DNA from: Prevotella sp.
GTDB taxonomy: Bacteria; Bacteroidota; Bacteroidia; Bacteroidales; Bacteroidaceae
Length of the DNA: 64,000 nucleotides
Assembly (NCBI GenBank): GCA_016281815.1
Contig: JAEEJK010000085.1
Coordinates: 1-64,000 of the forward strand
Direction of reading: 5' to 3'
This document shows, piece after piece, positions 1-9,018 of this stretch. Position 1 is the first letter of the stretch. Each line of letters begins with the position of its first letter. The translations under genes and the position numbers were made by a program. The notes below the pieces were generated by a model. It saw only the letters and a list, made by a program, of their open reading frames with translations, had not been told where the DNA came from and ran no database searches.

Positions 1-1
1 A

Positions 2-463
2 GGCCGGCTCACCAATGCCGGCATCGAGGCCTCTGCCAATTATGCACACAAGCGGTTTTCCGCCAATCTCTCTCTTTATTACTGCCATGACATCAACTCT
101 GAGTGTTATTACTACAACGAATCCGAGAAAAAAGTCTGTGGTGTACCTCATTTCACACTTAATTACCATGCGAGTTATCTCATCCTGAATGGAAAGACCA
201 ATCACCTCAAGATATATGGACATGCGGCACACTCGGGGAAGAAACTCAATTACAGTTCAGTATCCACGAATGATTTCTATGTGGATGGTGATTGGCTCTT
301 TGACCTCGGCATACGCTATCGTTACAAAGAGAAACTGCAACTCTCGTTTGACTGTGAGAACATCTTCAATACGGATCATTACTTGTGTGGACCCAATCAA
401 CTGCTTTCTCCTAAGTTTCAGAGAGGACGCACATTGATGGCATCGGTTTCATATCAGTTCTGA
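2..463 (+). CDS. TonB-dependent receptor, C-terminal part (5' truncated by window)
   Basis: The frame is open from the first bases to a TGA at 461-463 and gives about 153 residues. The sequence alternates short beta strands with turns and ends in an aromatic residue (MASVSYQF), the usual last strand of an outer-membrane beta barrel. Near the end lies a CENIFNTDHY stretch, close to the 'NLFN' motif seen before the last strands of TonB-dependent receptors. The plug and most of the barrel lie outside the window, so the substrate cannot be guessed. It converges on the metallophosphoesterase gene with only 19 bases between the stops and no obvious terminator. Family call from the barrel end only. 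Confidence 0.75.
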   Translation, partial: GRLTNAGIEASANYAHKRFSANLSLYYCHDINSECYYYNESEKKVCGVPHFTLNYHASYLILNGKTNHLKIYGHAAHSGKKLNYSSVSTNDFYVDGDWLFDLGIRYRYKEKLQLSFDCENIFNTDHYLCGPNQLLSPKFQRGRTLMASVSYQF

Positions 464-482
464 CCATGTGTGTGTCCACCAA

Positions 483-1586
483 TTAAGAGATGCTCCTACC
501 ACAAAAGGCTTTTGTAGTCTTATTGCCTTTGAGTGTCAGCATATTGATCTCTGGCCAGGCACCTAACCGGAAAGGGAGTCTTCCTCCCAAGCCGTTGGAT
601 ACATAAATTATCCTTCCTTGTTGGCGATATATGCCGCTCCACTCGCGGTATATTAGCCGGGCTGGGGAAAGGCTGCCCATCTTGAGTTGACCACCATGGG
701 TATGGCCTGAGAGTGTCAGTTGGATATCCGTTGTGTCAAGGACCTCCATCCGCCAGTGGGACGGGTCATGGGTGAGAAGAATCTTGAAAGCGCCATCCTG
801 GACATCAGCGATCGCTTTTCTCAGTTTACCCCTTGCTTCGAAGGGAGGTCTTCCTGTTTGTTCCACCCCGATAACGGAGATGATTTGACCTTGTCTTCGA
901 ACGTCGACGTGGTCGTTCAGCAACAGTTTCCATCCCATTTCCTTCTCTGTATTCACGATTTTGTTGCCATCATAATAGTCGTGGTTTCCCATGATGGAAA
1001 GGACTCCGTCCTTGGCTTTCAGTTGCGACAATTGTTTTACAAAAGGTCGGACTTCGCTTTCTTTCACATTGATCAGGTCTCCTGTGAACACGATGAGATC
1101 CGCGTTCAGACTGTTGGCGGTGCTGACCATTTTTTGGATGAATTCCGAGTGTCGGGCGAAGGAGCCAATGTGCAGGTCGGAGATCTGCAGGATTCTGTAG
1201 CCGTCGAAAGCATCAGGCAGGTCTGGAAACTCAAATGTCTCTTCCTTCACCACCAGTCTGAGCCAGCCATAGGTGGAAGCATAGGCAAAGAGCAGGAAGA
1301 CGATGGCTGCCGCTGTCAAGCCAACGATCCACCCGAAGGGCCAGGCGATGACGGCGAACACCAGTTTTGGAATGGCAAGGAAGAGCATGGCTCCTAGGAA
1401 TAGCCGCACCATCGGGCCGCGTGGCTTATGAGTGGTCAAGCCAGCGGCCATCAGGACGAAGATGATGGCTGTCGGAAGGCAAAGCATCCATTTCCATTCT
1501 GTCCAGATCGGCGTGACAATGCAATTCCAGATGATGATGTCAGGAATCACCGTCACGAGGAGGATAAGGAGTATCACGAACAGCAT
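483..1586 (-). CDS. membrane-anchored calcineurin-like metallophosphoesterase
   Basis: 367 residues. Three to four hydrophobic segments (about 1-25, 33-50, 60-80 and 85-105) anchor the protein; the rest is a cytoplasmic-type or membrane-proximal calcineurin-like phosphoesterase. The five metal-binding blocks are all present in order: SDLHIG (136-141), TGDL (168-171), GNHD (200-203), LTHDP (271-275) and GHTHGGQ (294-300). This arrangement matches the YkuE/YaeI group of metallophosphoesterases, some of which act on lipid substrates such as UDP-diacylglucosamine; the substrate here is unknown. It is the last gene of the leftward block and is separated from alanine dehydrogenase by a tandem-repeat array, so it probably has its own promoter. 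Enzyme class is sure, substrate is not. Confidence 0.9.
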   Translation of the reverse strand: MLFVILLILLVTVIPDIIIWNCIVTPIWTEWKWMLCLPTAIIFVLMAAGLTTHKPRGPMVRLFLGAMLFLAIPKLVFAVIAWPFGWIVGLTAAAIVFLLFAYASTYGWLRLVVKEETFEFPDLPDAFDGYRILQISDLHIGSFARHSEFIQKMVSTANSLNADLIVFTGDLINVKESEVRPFVKQLSQLKAKDGVLSIMGNHDYYDGNKIVNTEKEMGWKLLLNDHVDVRRQGQIISVIGVEQTGRPPFEARGKLRKAIADVQDGAFKILLTHDPSHWRMEVLDTTDIQLTLSGHTHGGQLKMGSLSPARLIYREWSGIYRQQGRIIYVSNGLGGRLPFRLGAWPEINMLTLKGNKTTKAFCGRSIS

Positions 1587-1746
1587 GGAAGAGAGGATGG
1601 TATTTATTTAATTATTTGGTTTAATTAAATCTTATATTATACTTGTATTTAAGAAGATAATTAATTTATTTAAAGTAGAAGTATAAGTCTTTTTCAAAAC
1701 TAATTATTAAGAAATGCTCATTAATGGTTGAGGTATTGTTGCGCCA

Positions 1747-1914
1747 AAAGCGCAACTTACGGAGAAGTGGAAAGCGCAACTTACGGAGAAGTGGAAAGCG
1801 CAACTTGCGGAGAAGCCAAAAGCGCAACTTACGGAGAAGTGGAAAGCGCAACTTACGGAGAAGTGGAAAGCGCAACTTACGGAGAAGCCGAAAGCGCAAT
1901 TTACGGAGAAGCGG
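1747..1914. repeat. 24-bp tandem repeat, 7 copies
   Basis: Seven adjoining 24-base units with consensus AAAGCGCAACTTACGGAGAA followed by GTGG. Units 3, 6 and 7 carry a few substitutions (CCA, CCG or CGG at the end, one C-to-T). Because 24 is a multiple of three, all frames stay open and produce Arg/Ser/Glu-rich pseudo-peptides, but there is no start site, domain or codon pattern to suggest a gene. The array lies between alanine dehydrogenase and the metallophosphoesterase, with AT-rich spacer 1587-1746 that shows no gene. The core CTTACGGAGAA recurs at about 43123-43133, at the head of another repeat array. Confidence 0.95.
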
Positions 1915-1924
1915 AAAATGCAAC

Positions 1925-1955
1925 ATCCTGGGTGTGAGCGAACTCACCCCAGGAT
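1925..1955 (-). terminator. hairpin, possible terminator of ald
   Basis: ATCCTGGG-T-GTGAG pairs with CTCACCCCAGGAT across a four-base loop, about 13 pairs with one bulge. It lies some 85 bases after the alanine dehydrogenase stop on the minus strand. There is no good T tract after it on that strand, so it may be a weak terminator or an mRNA 3' end stabiliser. Confidence 0.45.
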
Positions 1956-2038
1956 ATTGAACCAGGATATGGAGATGCGTTCATTTCGGAGATGTGCCCC
2001 TTTCAAAGATGGCATCTGATGTTTCTGATGTTGCTCTC

Positions 2039-3145
2039 CTACAGAACGACAGGCTCGTAGGGCAGTCCGAAGACATCGGCCACGGCCTTGAAGGTGACTT
2101 TACCGTGCACCACGTTGAGACCCATGTAAAGGGCGTGGTCTTCACGGCAAGCCTGCTGCCATCCCTTGTCGGCCAAGGCAACGGCATAGCGCAACGTGGC
2201 ATTGGTGAGCGCGATGGTCGATATGTTGGGCACAGCACCTGGGATGTTGGCCACGGCATAATGCACGATGCCATCCACCTCGTATACTGGTTCTGAGTGT
2301 GTTGTCGGACGGGAAGTCTCGAAGCAGCCACCCTGGTCGATGGCGACATCCACCATCACGGTGCCCGGTTCCATCATCTTGAGCATATCCTTCGTAATGA
2401 GCCGTGGCGCCTTGTCGCCCGGAACGAGCACAGAACCTACGATGATGTCCACATCAGGAAGTTCGCGCTCGATATTATGGCGGTTGGAATAGACCGGCAC
2501 CACATTGGCAGGCATCTCAGCCTTCAGTCTTCTCAGCAGAGGCAAGGAGATGTCGGTGATAATCACCTGCGCACCCATACCCGCTGCGACATGAGCCGCA
2601 GCCTGACCGACGACACCGCCGCCCAACACCAGCACCTTGGCAGGTTTCACACCCGGGACGCCGCAGATGAGTTTACCCTTGCCGCCTTTCGTCTTTTGGA
2701 GATAGTATGCACCATTGATGGTCGCCATACGGCCCGCCACCTCACTCATCGGAATCAGCAGAGGCAGTGAACGGTCGGGCAACTGCACCGTCTCGTATGC
2801 GATGCAGACACCCCCGCTGGCGATCATCGCGTCGGTGAGCGGTTTGTCGCACGCGAAATGGAAATAGGTGAAAATGACCTGTCCGGGCTTCACCAGTTTA
2901 TACTCCGGTTCGATGGGTTCCTTGACCTTGACGATCATATCAGCCGCCGCGTAGGTCTCATCTATGGTAGGAAGGATTTGGGCACCCGCCTTCACATACA
3001 GTTCATCGGGGAATCCGCTACCCTCTCCTGCCGTATGCTGCACAAAGACCTCATGTCCGTGGGCGACCAACTCAGCCACACCGGCGGGTGTCATACCCAC
3101 TCGGTTCTCATTGTTCTTGATTTCTTTTGGAATACCGATTCTCAT
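2039..3145 (-). CDS. ald: alanine dehydrogenase
   Basis: 368 residues, the normal length. The enzyme interconverts L-alanine with pyruvate, NADH and ammonium in the cytoplasm. The N-terminus (RIGIPKEIKNNENRVGMTP) is the signature of the AlaDH/PNT family; KVKEP at 73-77 holds the pyruvate-binding Lys, FHFA at 95-98 the catalytic His, and VLGGGVVG at 173-180 is the NAD-binding Rossmann loop. The later VAIDQGGCFETSRPTTH block is the C-terminal family motif. The full run without transmembrane segments separates it from transhydrogenase PntA. It starts 28 bases after the upstream lipoprotein gene and may be co-transcribed. Confidence 0.97.
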   Translation of the reverse strand: MRIGIPKEIKNNENRVGMTPAGVAELVAHGHEVFVQHTAGEGSGFPDELYVKAGAQILPTIDETYAAADMIVKVKEPIEPEYKLVKPGQVIFTYFHFACDKPLTDAMIASGGVCIAYETVQLPDRSLPLLIPMSEVAGRMATINGAYYLQKTKGGKGKLICGVPGVKPAKVLVLGGGVVGQAAAHVAAGMGAQVIITDISLPLLRRLKAEMPANVVPVYSNRHNIERELPDVDIIVGSVLVPGDKAPRLITKDMLKMMEPGTVMVDVAIDQGGCFETSRPTTHSEPVYEVDGIVHYAVANIPGAVPNISTIALTNATLRYAVALADKGWQQACREDHALYMGLNVVHGKVTFKAVADVFGLPYEPVVL

Positions 3146-3173
3146 TGTCTTAAGGATTATATAGGTTAAACAT

Positions 3174-4697
3174 TTATTTCGTCAGGTTGTTGACATATTT
3201 CACAGGTACGCCCTCTTTCTTGAGCACATCGGCAAAAGACTGCGGGGACACCGTCACCGGACCCTTCATGAATTCCGGGATATTGAAGCACTTCATGGAG
3301 CGCCTGTTGTAATCGGGGTAAGCCTGAGGCAGTTCGAACGGTTTGGTGCCTTTTCCATTCGCATCCACATGAGCGAAGAACGGACGTGTAAAGCCGCCAT
3401 CATCACGTCTGCTGCTGAATACCACCCACTTGCCGTTGCTCGACCACGAATGGTAACTCTCCGTCTGCGGTGAGTTGATTTCATCCATCCTTCTTGCCTC
3501 CGAAGTCTGCAAATCCATCATCCACAGATCAGCATCCCGGTGCCAGATATGGAAACACCCATATTGTCCGAGTGTGAACAGGAGCCACCGCCCATCTGGA
3601 GAAATTCTCGGCAGGGTCGCGCTCTTGTCGAGCGAGTCGGCGTTGAACACCAATTGCCGGGGACCGAATTGCATGGTCTCGGGGTCGAATGACTTCTTAT
3701 AAATGTTGTATTTGATTTCCTTGGCCCTCCGAATGGTCTCTATCTCCTTCTCGATGGTGTCGCTATACTCAAAATGAGCGCTGCAATAGAAGAGCGTCTT
3801 CCCGTCGGGAGCCCAGAACGGGAACACCTCCATCTCATCGGGGTCGTTCTCGATATTGGTCACCTCTGCTTTTTCCACGTCGAAGGCAATCAGGTCGCTT
3901 CCCGCATCGAAGACCTCAATCTTGTTGAGGTCGCGGGTGTGGAAGGTCTGACTGGTCTTGTTGGTGGAATAGACAATCAGTTTGAGCCAGGGATGCCAAG
4001 TGGGGTAAACACCAGCCGAGAGGATGGAGTCATTGCGCATGTTGATTTTGGTGAGTTTCCCATCGTAGTTGATGACGGTACCGCCCATGTTCTGTCGGGC
4101 ATGAAACTGCATGCGGTCGGGGTTGTACTGCTGATAGTTGTGGCAGTTGATGCACTGTCCTTCAGCAGGAGTGCTGCACAGCATATTGTCATAGATGACC
4201 TTCTCGTCGTAGTTTTCAATACACCGCTGGCTGATGGTCAGTTCCTCATAGGTGACATACGACGGTGAAATCAGTCGGTAACTGATATAGGGGTCGATGC
4301 TGTCGGGAGAGACGGTGATGGCAAATGGCTGATAACCAGTCCATTGCCCGTCCTGACAAGCAAAGACCTCCACCTTGATGTCATGGCCCTTGGCTTCTGC
4401 GGTGAGGCTTTTCCAGTCGCTCTTGTCGGGCCGCACATCCTCACCTCCACAAATGATCTCGGTATTTCCATACGACAGGCGTGCCACCATCTCCTCTGCC
4501 GGCACATCCATTTTGAACGTAAGCGGCGCAATGTTGACAGGAATGGTCACCCCCACATAATCAGGATAGATATGCGGCATCTCCTTTGACTGCTGATAGG
4601 AGTCAGGCACGCTGACACCGCCACAAGCCGCCAACGTCATGGCAAGGGTCATAAGCCCTATGCCAGCATATCTTTTGATGCTATTGATCTTTTTCAT
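3174..4697 (-). CDS. PD40/TolB-like beta-propeller lipoprotein with a CxxCH motif
   Basis: 507 residues with a lipoprotein signal: positive start, hydrophobic core and lipobox LAAC with Cys25, so it is probably attached to a periplasm-facing or surface membrane leaflet. The middle and C-terminal parts contain TolB/PD40-type propeller repeats: YPTWHPWLKLIVYST, FPFWAPDGKTLFYCSA, LPRISPDGRWLLFTL and YHSWSSNGKWVVFSS. Before the propeller, GQCINCHNYQ (about 181-190) contains a perfect c-type haem attachment motif CINCH. It follows the DUF6057-like gene by 16 bases, so the two are almost surely one operon. Propeller and lipoprotein calls are secure; whether haem is bound is open. Relatives may be annotated as cytochrome c-like or TolB-like proteins. 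Confidence 0.85.
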   Translation of the reverse strand: MKKINSIKRYAGIGLMTLAMTLAACGGVSVPDSYQQSKEMPHIYPDYVGVTIPVNIAPLTFKMDVPAEEMVARLSYGNTEIICGGEDVRPDKSDWKSLTAEAKGHDIKVEVFACQDGQWTGYQPFAITVSPDSIDPYISYRLISPSYVTYEELTISQRCIENYDEKVIYDNMLCSTPAEGQCINCHNYQQYNPDRMQFHARQNMGGTVINYDGKLTKINMRNDSILSAGVYPTWHPWLKLIVYSTNKTSQTFHTRDLNKIEVFDAGSDLIAFDVEKAEVTNIENDPDEMEVFPFWAPDGKTLFYCSAHFEYSDTIEKEIETIRRAKEIKYNIYKKSFDPETMQFGPRQLVFNADSLDKSATLPRISPDGRWLLFTLGQYGCFHIWHRDADLWMMDLQTSEARRMDEINSPQTESYHSWSSNGKWVVFSSRRDDGGFTRPFFAHVDANGKGTKPFELPQAYPDYNRRSMKCFNIPEFMKGPVTVSPQSFADVLKKEGVPVKYVNNLTK

Positions 4698-4713
4698 GTC
4701 CTTTCAAGTCCGT

Positions 4714-6543
4714 TCAATACAGTTGCTGGTCCCTGTTAAGGAAATATTCATAATAGAACGTGTGTCCGAAGCCTGGGTACATACGCTCTTTGAGAATGCT
4801 CTCCGAGGCTCCACCCATCTGCTGCACCCTTTCCATGAAATTGGCATAGGTCTGCTTGACCACGTCCTCTATCGGGATGGCATTGATATCCACATGGTGC
4901 TCAAGCGTCTCGTAGAGATAGGCCGCTTCCTGGTAATGCGTGGGGATGCGCTGACCCGGATGCAGTTCCATATATTTGATGAACCTTGGCCAGAACGTCA
5001 TGATATCCTTGGACCACAGTGCCCCGATGAGGGTCTGTTCCTGCAGGACGGGATCATCCGTCTCTATTCGGACAAATTCCTGATATAGATATTGCTCCAC
5101 GATCGCGCGGTCGCTCGTCATTTGGTCCTGGAAACCCATCATGTGCAGCACCGGCGAATAATTCTTATCCTTTCTCAGCATATCCGGGTGCCCGGCGAAT
5201 GACTCCTGCTGCTCCGCCCATCCGCGATGGAAAAGCGTGTGCCGGAGCAGATCAAGGTATTTGCGGGCTACCTGATCCTCTCCATTTACCAATGCACATT
5301 TAGCCAAGTATTTCAGATATTCCGTCCGCCATCCATACTCCACGCCGTCCTCCAGGCACCATCGATAGCAGAAATTCACCTGTCCGTAGTTGTAGTAAAT
5401 GGATTTTCCGGCAATCTGAGTCATTTTTACGGGGAAGGGAGCCACCGGCTTCTTCGACCCCACGCGGTAGTGGTACATCTCATCCCCCTGCCGGCCCAAT
5501 CGGGACAGTGCCAGGTTGCGCAGCATGACGATGGCACGGGTAGGTTCGTCATCCTCCGCCTTTTCCTCTGCGAGCACACCTTCCCAGTCACAGTTTTCCA
5601 TCGCCCGCTGCATCCGCAGTTCCTTATGGAAATTGCTGTCCTTATACCAAAAAGAGTAGGTCGAATAGCCGACCACCACGAGGAGCAGACATTGAAGGAC
5701 ACCCCATAAAACAGGCCGTCGGACCTCCGCACAGCGGTTACGCGGAGCATAGCATGCAGCAGCCACCACTGCCCAGGCAAACAGCAGATAGAACGGGATG
5801 TAGAAGGAAGAGTATTCCTCTCCTAAGAAGAAACTTGGCCATGCCGCCATATAGATGTCATCCTGGTTGGTCTGATAATACACCCATCTGTAATACAGAA
5901 GCGGAACGATGACCACACAAGCAAGAGCCATGATGGTATCTATGATGCGCCACGTCAAGGTGTAGTCTTTCAACCGCCATGCGATGACAGCCATCAGAAC
6001 CGTGGCGAGCAAGCCATACACCCCCATGAGAGGATAAGCGCAAGCCGAGGCGAGGATTATGAAAACCGTCCGAAGACCATATTTGGCAGGGATGAGCCGG
6101 TAAAGCCACACCAACGCGACCGCCGCCGTCATGCCAATGGTCGCCACGAAGAAATATCCTCTCAGTTTGATGTAATACACCCAATAGCCTAAGAACACGT
6201 TGGCAATCAGCAGCAAAGCCACCGGTATCAGCAATACCGTCAGCCATTTCCAAGGGATGCGGAATGTCCTGGCAGCAACCCACACGAGAAGTGCCCACCA
6301 TGCACACATGGCGAGGGCACCCAACCAAGGGATATAAAACAACTGTGTGAAAAAGGTGCCTAACCATGTGAGCATACCTCCCGGCACCACCATCTGCTGC
6401 CAGAAGAAAGTCTTTGTGTCGAGAAACAGATTCAGTTCCTGCACTTTCCACAGATACTCCCCCTCAAAGACTGTCAGAATGACAGCCGTGGCAACAAGAA
6501 CTGCTGCCACGACAATCGGAGGTATGAGTTTGAGATGTTTCAT
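4714..6543 (-). CDS. DUF6057-like polytopic membrane protein
   Basis: 609 residues from the ATG at 6543, which I prefer to the TTG nine codons upstream because AAGGAG stands six bases before it. The first half has about ten hydrophobic helices (from about residue 6 to 310, including LTVLLIPVALLLIANVFLGY and the segment around ACVVIVPLLYY). The second half is soluble and helical with repeat-like pairs (ALVNGEDQVARKYLDLL, AVLEQ-type stretches) that resemble TPR-like packing. The layout resembles the Bacteroidota family DUF6057, whose function is unknown. It sits between the Na/Pi cotransporter (29 bases upstream) and the CxxCH lipoprotein (16 bases downstream). Name from overall resemblance only. 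Confidence 0.7.
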   Translation of the reverse strand: MKHLKLIPPIVVAAVLVATAVILTVFEGEYLWKVQELNLFLDTKTFFWQQMVVPGGMLTWLGTFFTQLFYIPWLGALAMCAWWALLVWVAARTFRIPWKWLTVLLIPVALLLIANVFLGYWVYYIKLRGYFFVATIGMTAAVALVWLYRLIPAKYGLRTVFIILASACAYPLMGVYGLLATVLMAVIAWRLKDYTLTWRIIDTIMALACVVIVPLLYYRWVYYQTNQDDIYMAAWPSFFLGEEYSSFYIPFYLLFAWAVVAAACYAPRNRCAEVRRPVLWGVLQCLLLVVVGYSTYSFWYKDSNFHKELRMQRAMENCDWEGVLAEEKAEDDEPTRAIVMLRNLALSRLGRQGDEMYHYRVGSKKPVAPFPVKMTQIAGKSIYYNYGQVNFCYRWCLEDGVEYGWRTEYLKYLAKCALVNGEDQVARKYLDLLRHTLFHRGWAEQQESFAGHPDMLRKDKNYSPVLHMMGFQDQMTSDRAIVEQYLYQEFVRIETDDPVLQEQTLIGALWSKDIMTFWPRFIKYMELHPGQRIPTHYQEAAYLYETLEHHVDINAIPIEDVVKQTYANFMERVQQMGGASESILKERMYPGFGHTFYYEYFLNRDQQLY

Positions 6544-6572
6544 CTTTGACTCCTTTACTACATCAGGCAAGT

Positions 6573-8294
6573 TTACTTACCCAACCTTGCCTCCACGATG
6601 TTCACTACATAGTCGCCCAGTTTCTCACATTCTCTCACCACGTCGGAGTACATGGTTCCGAGGGCGTAAGTGTACAACTGGTTATTGACATCCTCAATAT
6701 TCTGTTTCTTGAGGTCATCACGCTTTGTGTTGATAGCGTTTTCGATGCGGTATGACTCATTCAGATCCATCTCCTCCCTTCTTCCGTGCATCACTTTGTT
6801 CATCTGTGTCAGCGACTCATCAGCAAGTTGCATGATCTCATGGAGATGCTTATATTGATCCTCGGTGAAGTCAGTATCACTCTGCTTCCTTCTGTTGATA
6901 GACCGGGCCAGGTTGTAGCAGGCATCACCGACGCTCTCCAACTCACTGATCTCACGCATCATAGCCCTGATCTTGCTCTTGGTATCATCACTGACATGGG
7001 CATAACTCACCTGTTCCAGATACTTGGCAATCTCTATCTCCATACGGTCGCTGATGCCCTCGTACTTCTCTATCCTGGAAAAATTCTTGACGAACTCCTC
7101 GTCATTTTTCTCGTCAAGAAGCGAGCGGACCATGCCAAACATACGCTGCATGCGCATAGCGAAAAGCCCCACTTCCTTCTGTGCCTGCATGACCGCGATT
7201 TCCGGGGTCTGCAAGAGACCGCCCTCGATATAGCGCAGTCTGACGACCTCCGGCTCTTCCTCTCCTTCCACTTCCTTGGACTTGATGACCTTGCAGACTA
7301 TCTTTTCGATTTGCGGTATGAACCAAATCAAGATGAAGGTGTTGATGACGTTGAAGGCCGTGTGGAATGTCGCCAGCACCACACTCAGTTTGGCAGCGTT
7401 GGCCAGGAAAGCCTGCTCTCCGACAACCTCCTTGGTCATGTTCACATCATAGCCCGCAATACCGCAGACCATGTTGACGAAAGGCTGGAAGATGATGAGA
7501 ATCCAGAAGACACCGAACAAGTTGAAGAACATGTGCGCCAATGCCGCCCTCCTCGCCTGAACGGGAGCAGTCAGTGCTGCGAAGTTGGAGGTGACCGTGG
7601 TACCGATATTCTCGCCCATCACCAATGCGATGCCCTGATAGATGGGCAAAGCGCCACTGGAACACAGAATCATGGTGATGGCCATGACCGCCGCCGATGA
7701 CTGCACACACATGGTCAGCACACCGCCTATGAGGAGGAAGAGCAAGGTGGTCGTGAAACTCTTCGGATCAAACGAAGCGAAGAAATTGAGCACTGCTTCC
7801 TGTTCGCCGAGATGCATGCTCTCGCCCGTCGCCCTCAGTGTTCCCAATCCGAGGAACATGAAGGCCAGACCGAACAGGAAATCACCCTTGTTGGTGTGTT
7901 TCTTGGTATAGATGAGGATGATGGAGACGACGAACGCCGGCCAGACGAAATCAGCGATATTGAACTTAAAGCCAGCCGTCATGATCCATGCGGTGAGCGT
8001 CGTTCCGATATTGGCACCCATGATCACACTGATGGCCTGCGCCAGTGTGAGCAATCCCGCGCTGACGAATGACACCGTCATCACTGTCGTTGCCGTACTC
8101 GACTGTACCGCTGCTGTCACCATCATACCTGTGAACATACCTGTAAAGCGGTTGGTCGTCATCCGCCCGAGAACATGTCTGAGTTGAGGACCTGCCATCT
8201 TCTGCAGAGTCTCACTCATCAGTTTCATACCAAACATTAACAAAGCCAACGAGCCCAGCAACTTGAACGCCAGCATCAACACTTCAACATTCAT
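6573..8294 (-). CDS. Na+/phosphate cotransporter family protein with PhoU-like tail
   Basis: 573 residues. The N-terminal half holds two inverted copies of the Na_Pi_cotrans repeat, visible as QSSTATTVMTVSFVSAG near residue 64 and QSSAAVMAITMILCSSG near residue 200, each followed by a G(A/E)NIGTT motif. A hydrophobic core runs to about residue 330. From about 350 to the end the protein is soluble and helical with PhoU-like heptads (ISELESVGDACYNLARSI, ECEKLGDYVVNIVEA). Such NptA/YjbB-type proteins move inorganic phosphate with sodium, sometimes as an efflux route. It starts the operon with the DUF6057-like gene. Transport direction and partner are not evident. Confidence 0.93.
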   Translation of the reverse strand: MNVEVLMLAFKLLGSLALLMFGMKLMSETLQKMAGPQLRHVLGRMTTNRFTGMFTGMMVTAAVQSSTATTVMTVSFVSAGLLTLAQAISVIMGANIGTTLTAWIMTAGFKFNIADFVWPAFVVSIILIYTKKHTNKGDFLFGLAFMFLGLGTLRATGESMHLGEQEAVLNFFASFDPKSFTTTLLFLLIGGVLTMCVQSSAAVMAITMILCSSGALPIYQGIALVMGENIGTTVTSNFAALTAPVQARRAALAHMFFNLFGVFWILIIFQPFVNMVCGIAGYDVNMTKEVVGEQAFLANAAKLSVVLATFHTAFNVINTFILIWFIPQIEKIVCKVIKSKEVEGEEEPEVVRLRYIEGGLLQTPEIAVMQAQKEVGLFAMRMQRMFGMVRSLLDEKNDEEFVKNFSRIEKYEGISDRMEIEIAKYLEQVSYAHVSDDTKSKIRAMMREISELESVGDACYNLARSINRRKQSDTDFTEDQYKHLHEIMQLADESLTQMNKVMHGRREEMDLNESYRIENAINTKRDDLKKQNIEDVNNQLYTYALGTMYSDVVRECEKLGDYVVNIVEARLGK

Positions 8295-8357
8295 ACCTAT
8301 TTATTATTGATTTGTTAGTATCATACGTTAGCGGCAGGGAATCTGCCAATTCCGCTC

Positions 8358-8385
8358 CAAAATTACAAAAAAAATATTTTTTCAA
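8358..8385 (-). promoter_or_regulatory. possible promoter of the Na/Pi cotransporter gene
   Basis: TAATTTTG on the minus strand at 8358-8365 fits the Bacteroidota -7 box TAnnTTTG. A TTG lies at 8383-8385, but the spacing is 17 rather than 19-21, so the -33 element is doubtful. The expected leader would be about 60 bases. Confidence 0.45.
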
Positions 8386-8424
8386 GAAATATTTCATCAT
8401 GTTTTGATACAACTCCAGAAGAAT

Positions 8425-9018
8425 CTATTTGGAAAGAGCCTTGCTGACGATCAGTTCATAATCGTCACCCAACTGTCCCATTCTCATCAGGCAATTGTAG
8501 GCCGCATGGCGGACACCCGCTGATTCGTCCTTCAAGGCAGTCAGAGCCTGGTCGATGATTTCATTGATACCCCTATCGTCAGGGGCATCACCCCGCATCA
8601 TACACCTTGAGAGGACATGGTAGCCCCCAATCTGATTCAGAGGATGGGAAGAGGAGATCCACTCAAAAGCGAGAACGGGCGCATAGTCCAGATACTGTAA
8701 GAGATTGAACGCCAACATCTCGGCTATCTCCTGAGTTCCCGCCTGCTCCATCCACAAGTCAGCCAATTCGGCCGGCATTTCCTCGGGCGGCATGATCAGC
8801 GTGGCCAGGATCTTACATTCGCGGATATTCTCTTTCCACAATCCCACAGCGAGGTGATAGTCCTTTCCATACTCCTCTGCCATCTTCTTCAGGTCGGTGA
8901 AAGCCACTCCCCAGTTCAGATGATAATCCACGCCGTTCTCCCTCATGTAGCGGGATGCCTCCCCATTCATGAGAAGTCTGAACGATTGCTTGATTTTTTT
9001 GATAGTATCCTCAGTCAT
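8425..9018 (-). CDS. AlkD-like DNA alkylation repair / HEAT-repeat protein
   Basis: 197 residues, all helical. The order and sequence fit the small AlkD-type HEAT-repeat family: an N-terminal helix pair, then GVAFTDLKKMAEEYGKDY, LWKENIRECKILATLI, and repeats ending VRHAAYNCLMRMGQL. The block around WKENIRECKILA matches the 'W..e.rE.r.lA' signature of DNA alkylation repair proteins. True AlkD enzymes excise N3- and N7-alkylated bases; this copy is shorter than the 230-240 residues of classical AlkD, so glycosylase activity is not assured. It overlaps the upstream M49 peptidase gene as ATGA, which points to translational coupling. Confidence 0.8.
   Translation of the reverse strand: MTEDTIKKIKQSFRLLMNGEASRYMRENGVDYHLNWGVAFTDLKKMAEEYGKDYHLAVGLWKENIRECKILATLIMPPEEMPAELADLWMEQAGTQEIAEMLAFNLLQYLDYAPVLAFEWISSSHPLNQIGGYHVLSRCMMRGDAPDDRGINEIIDQALTALKDESAGVRHAAYNCLMRMGQLGDDYELIVSKALSK

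Noticed and set aside
1666..1960. Arg-rich frames through the 24-base array on both strands
   Set aside because: Produced by a repeat unit divisible by three; simple repeats in every frame.
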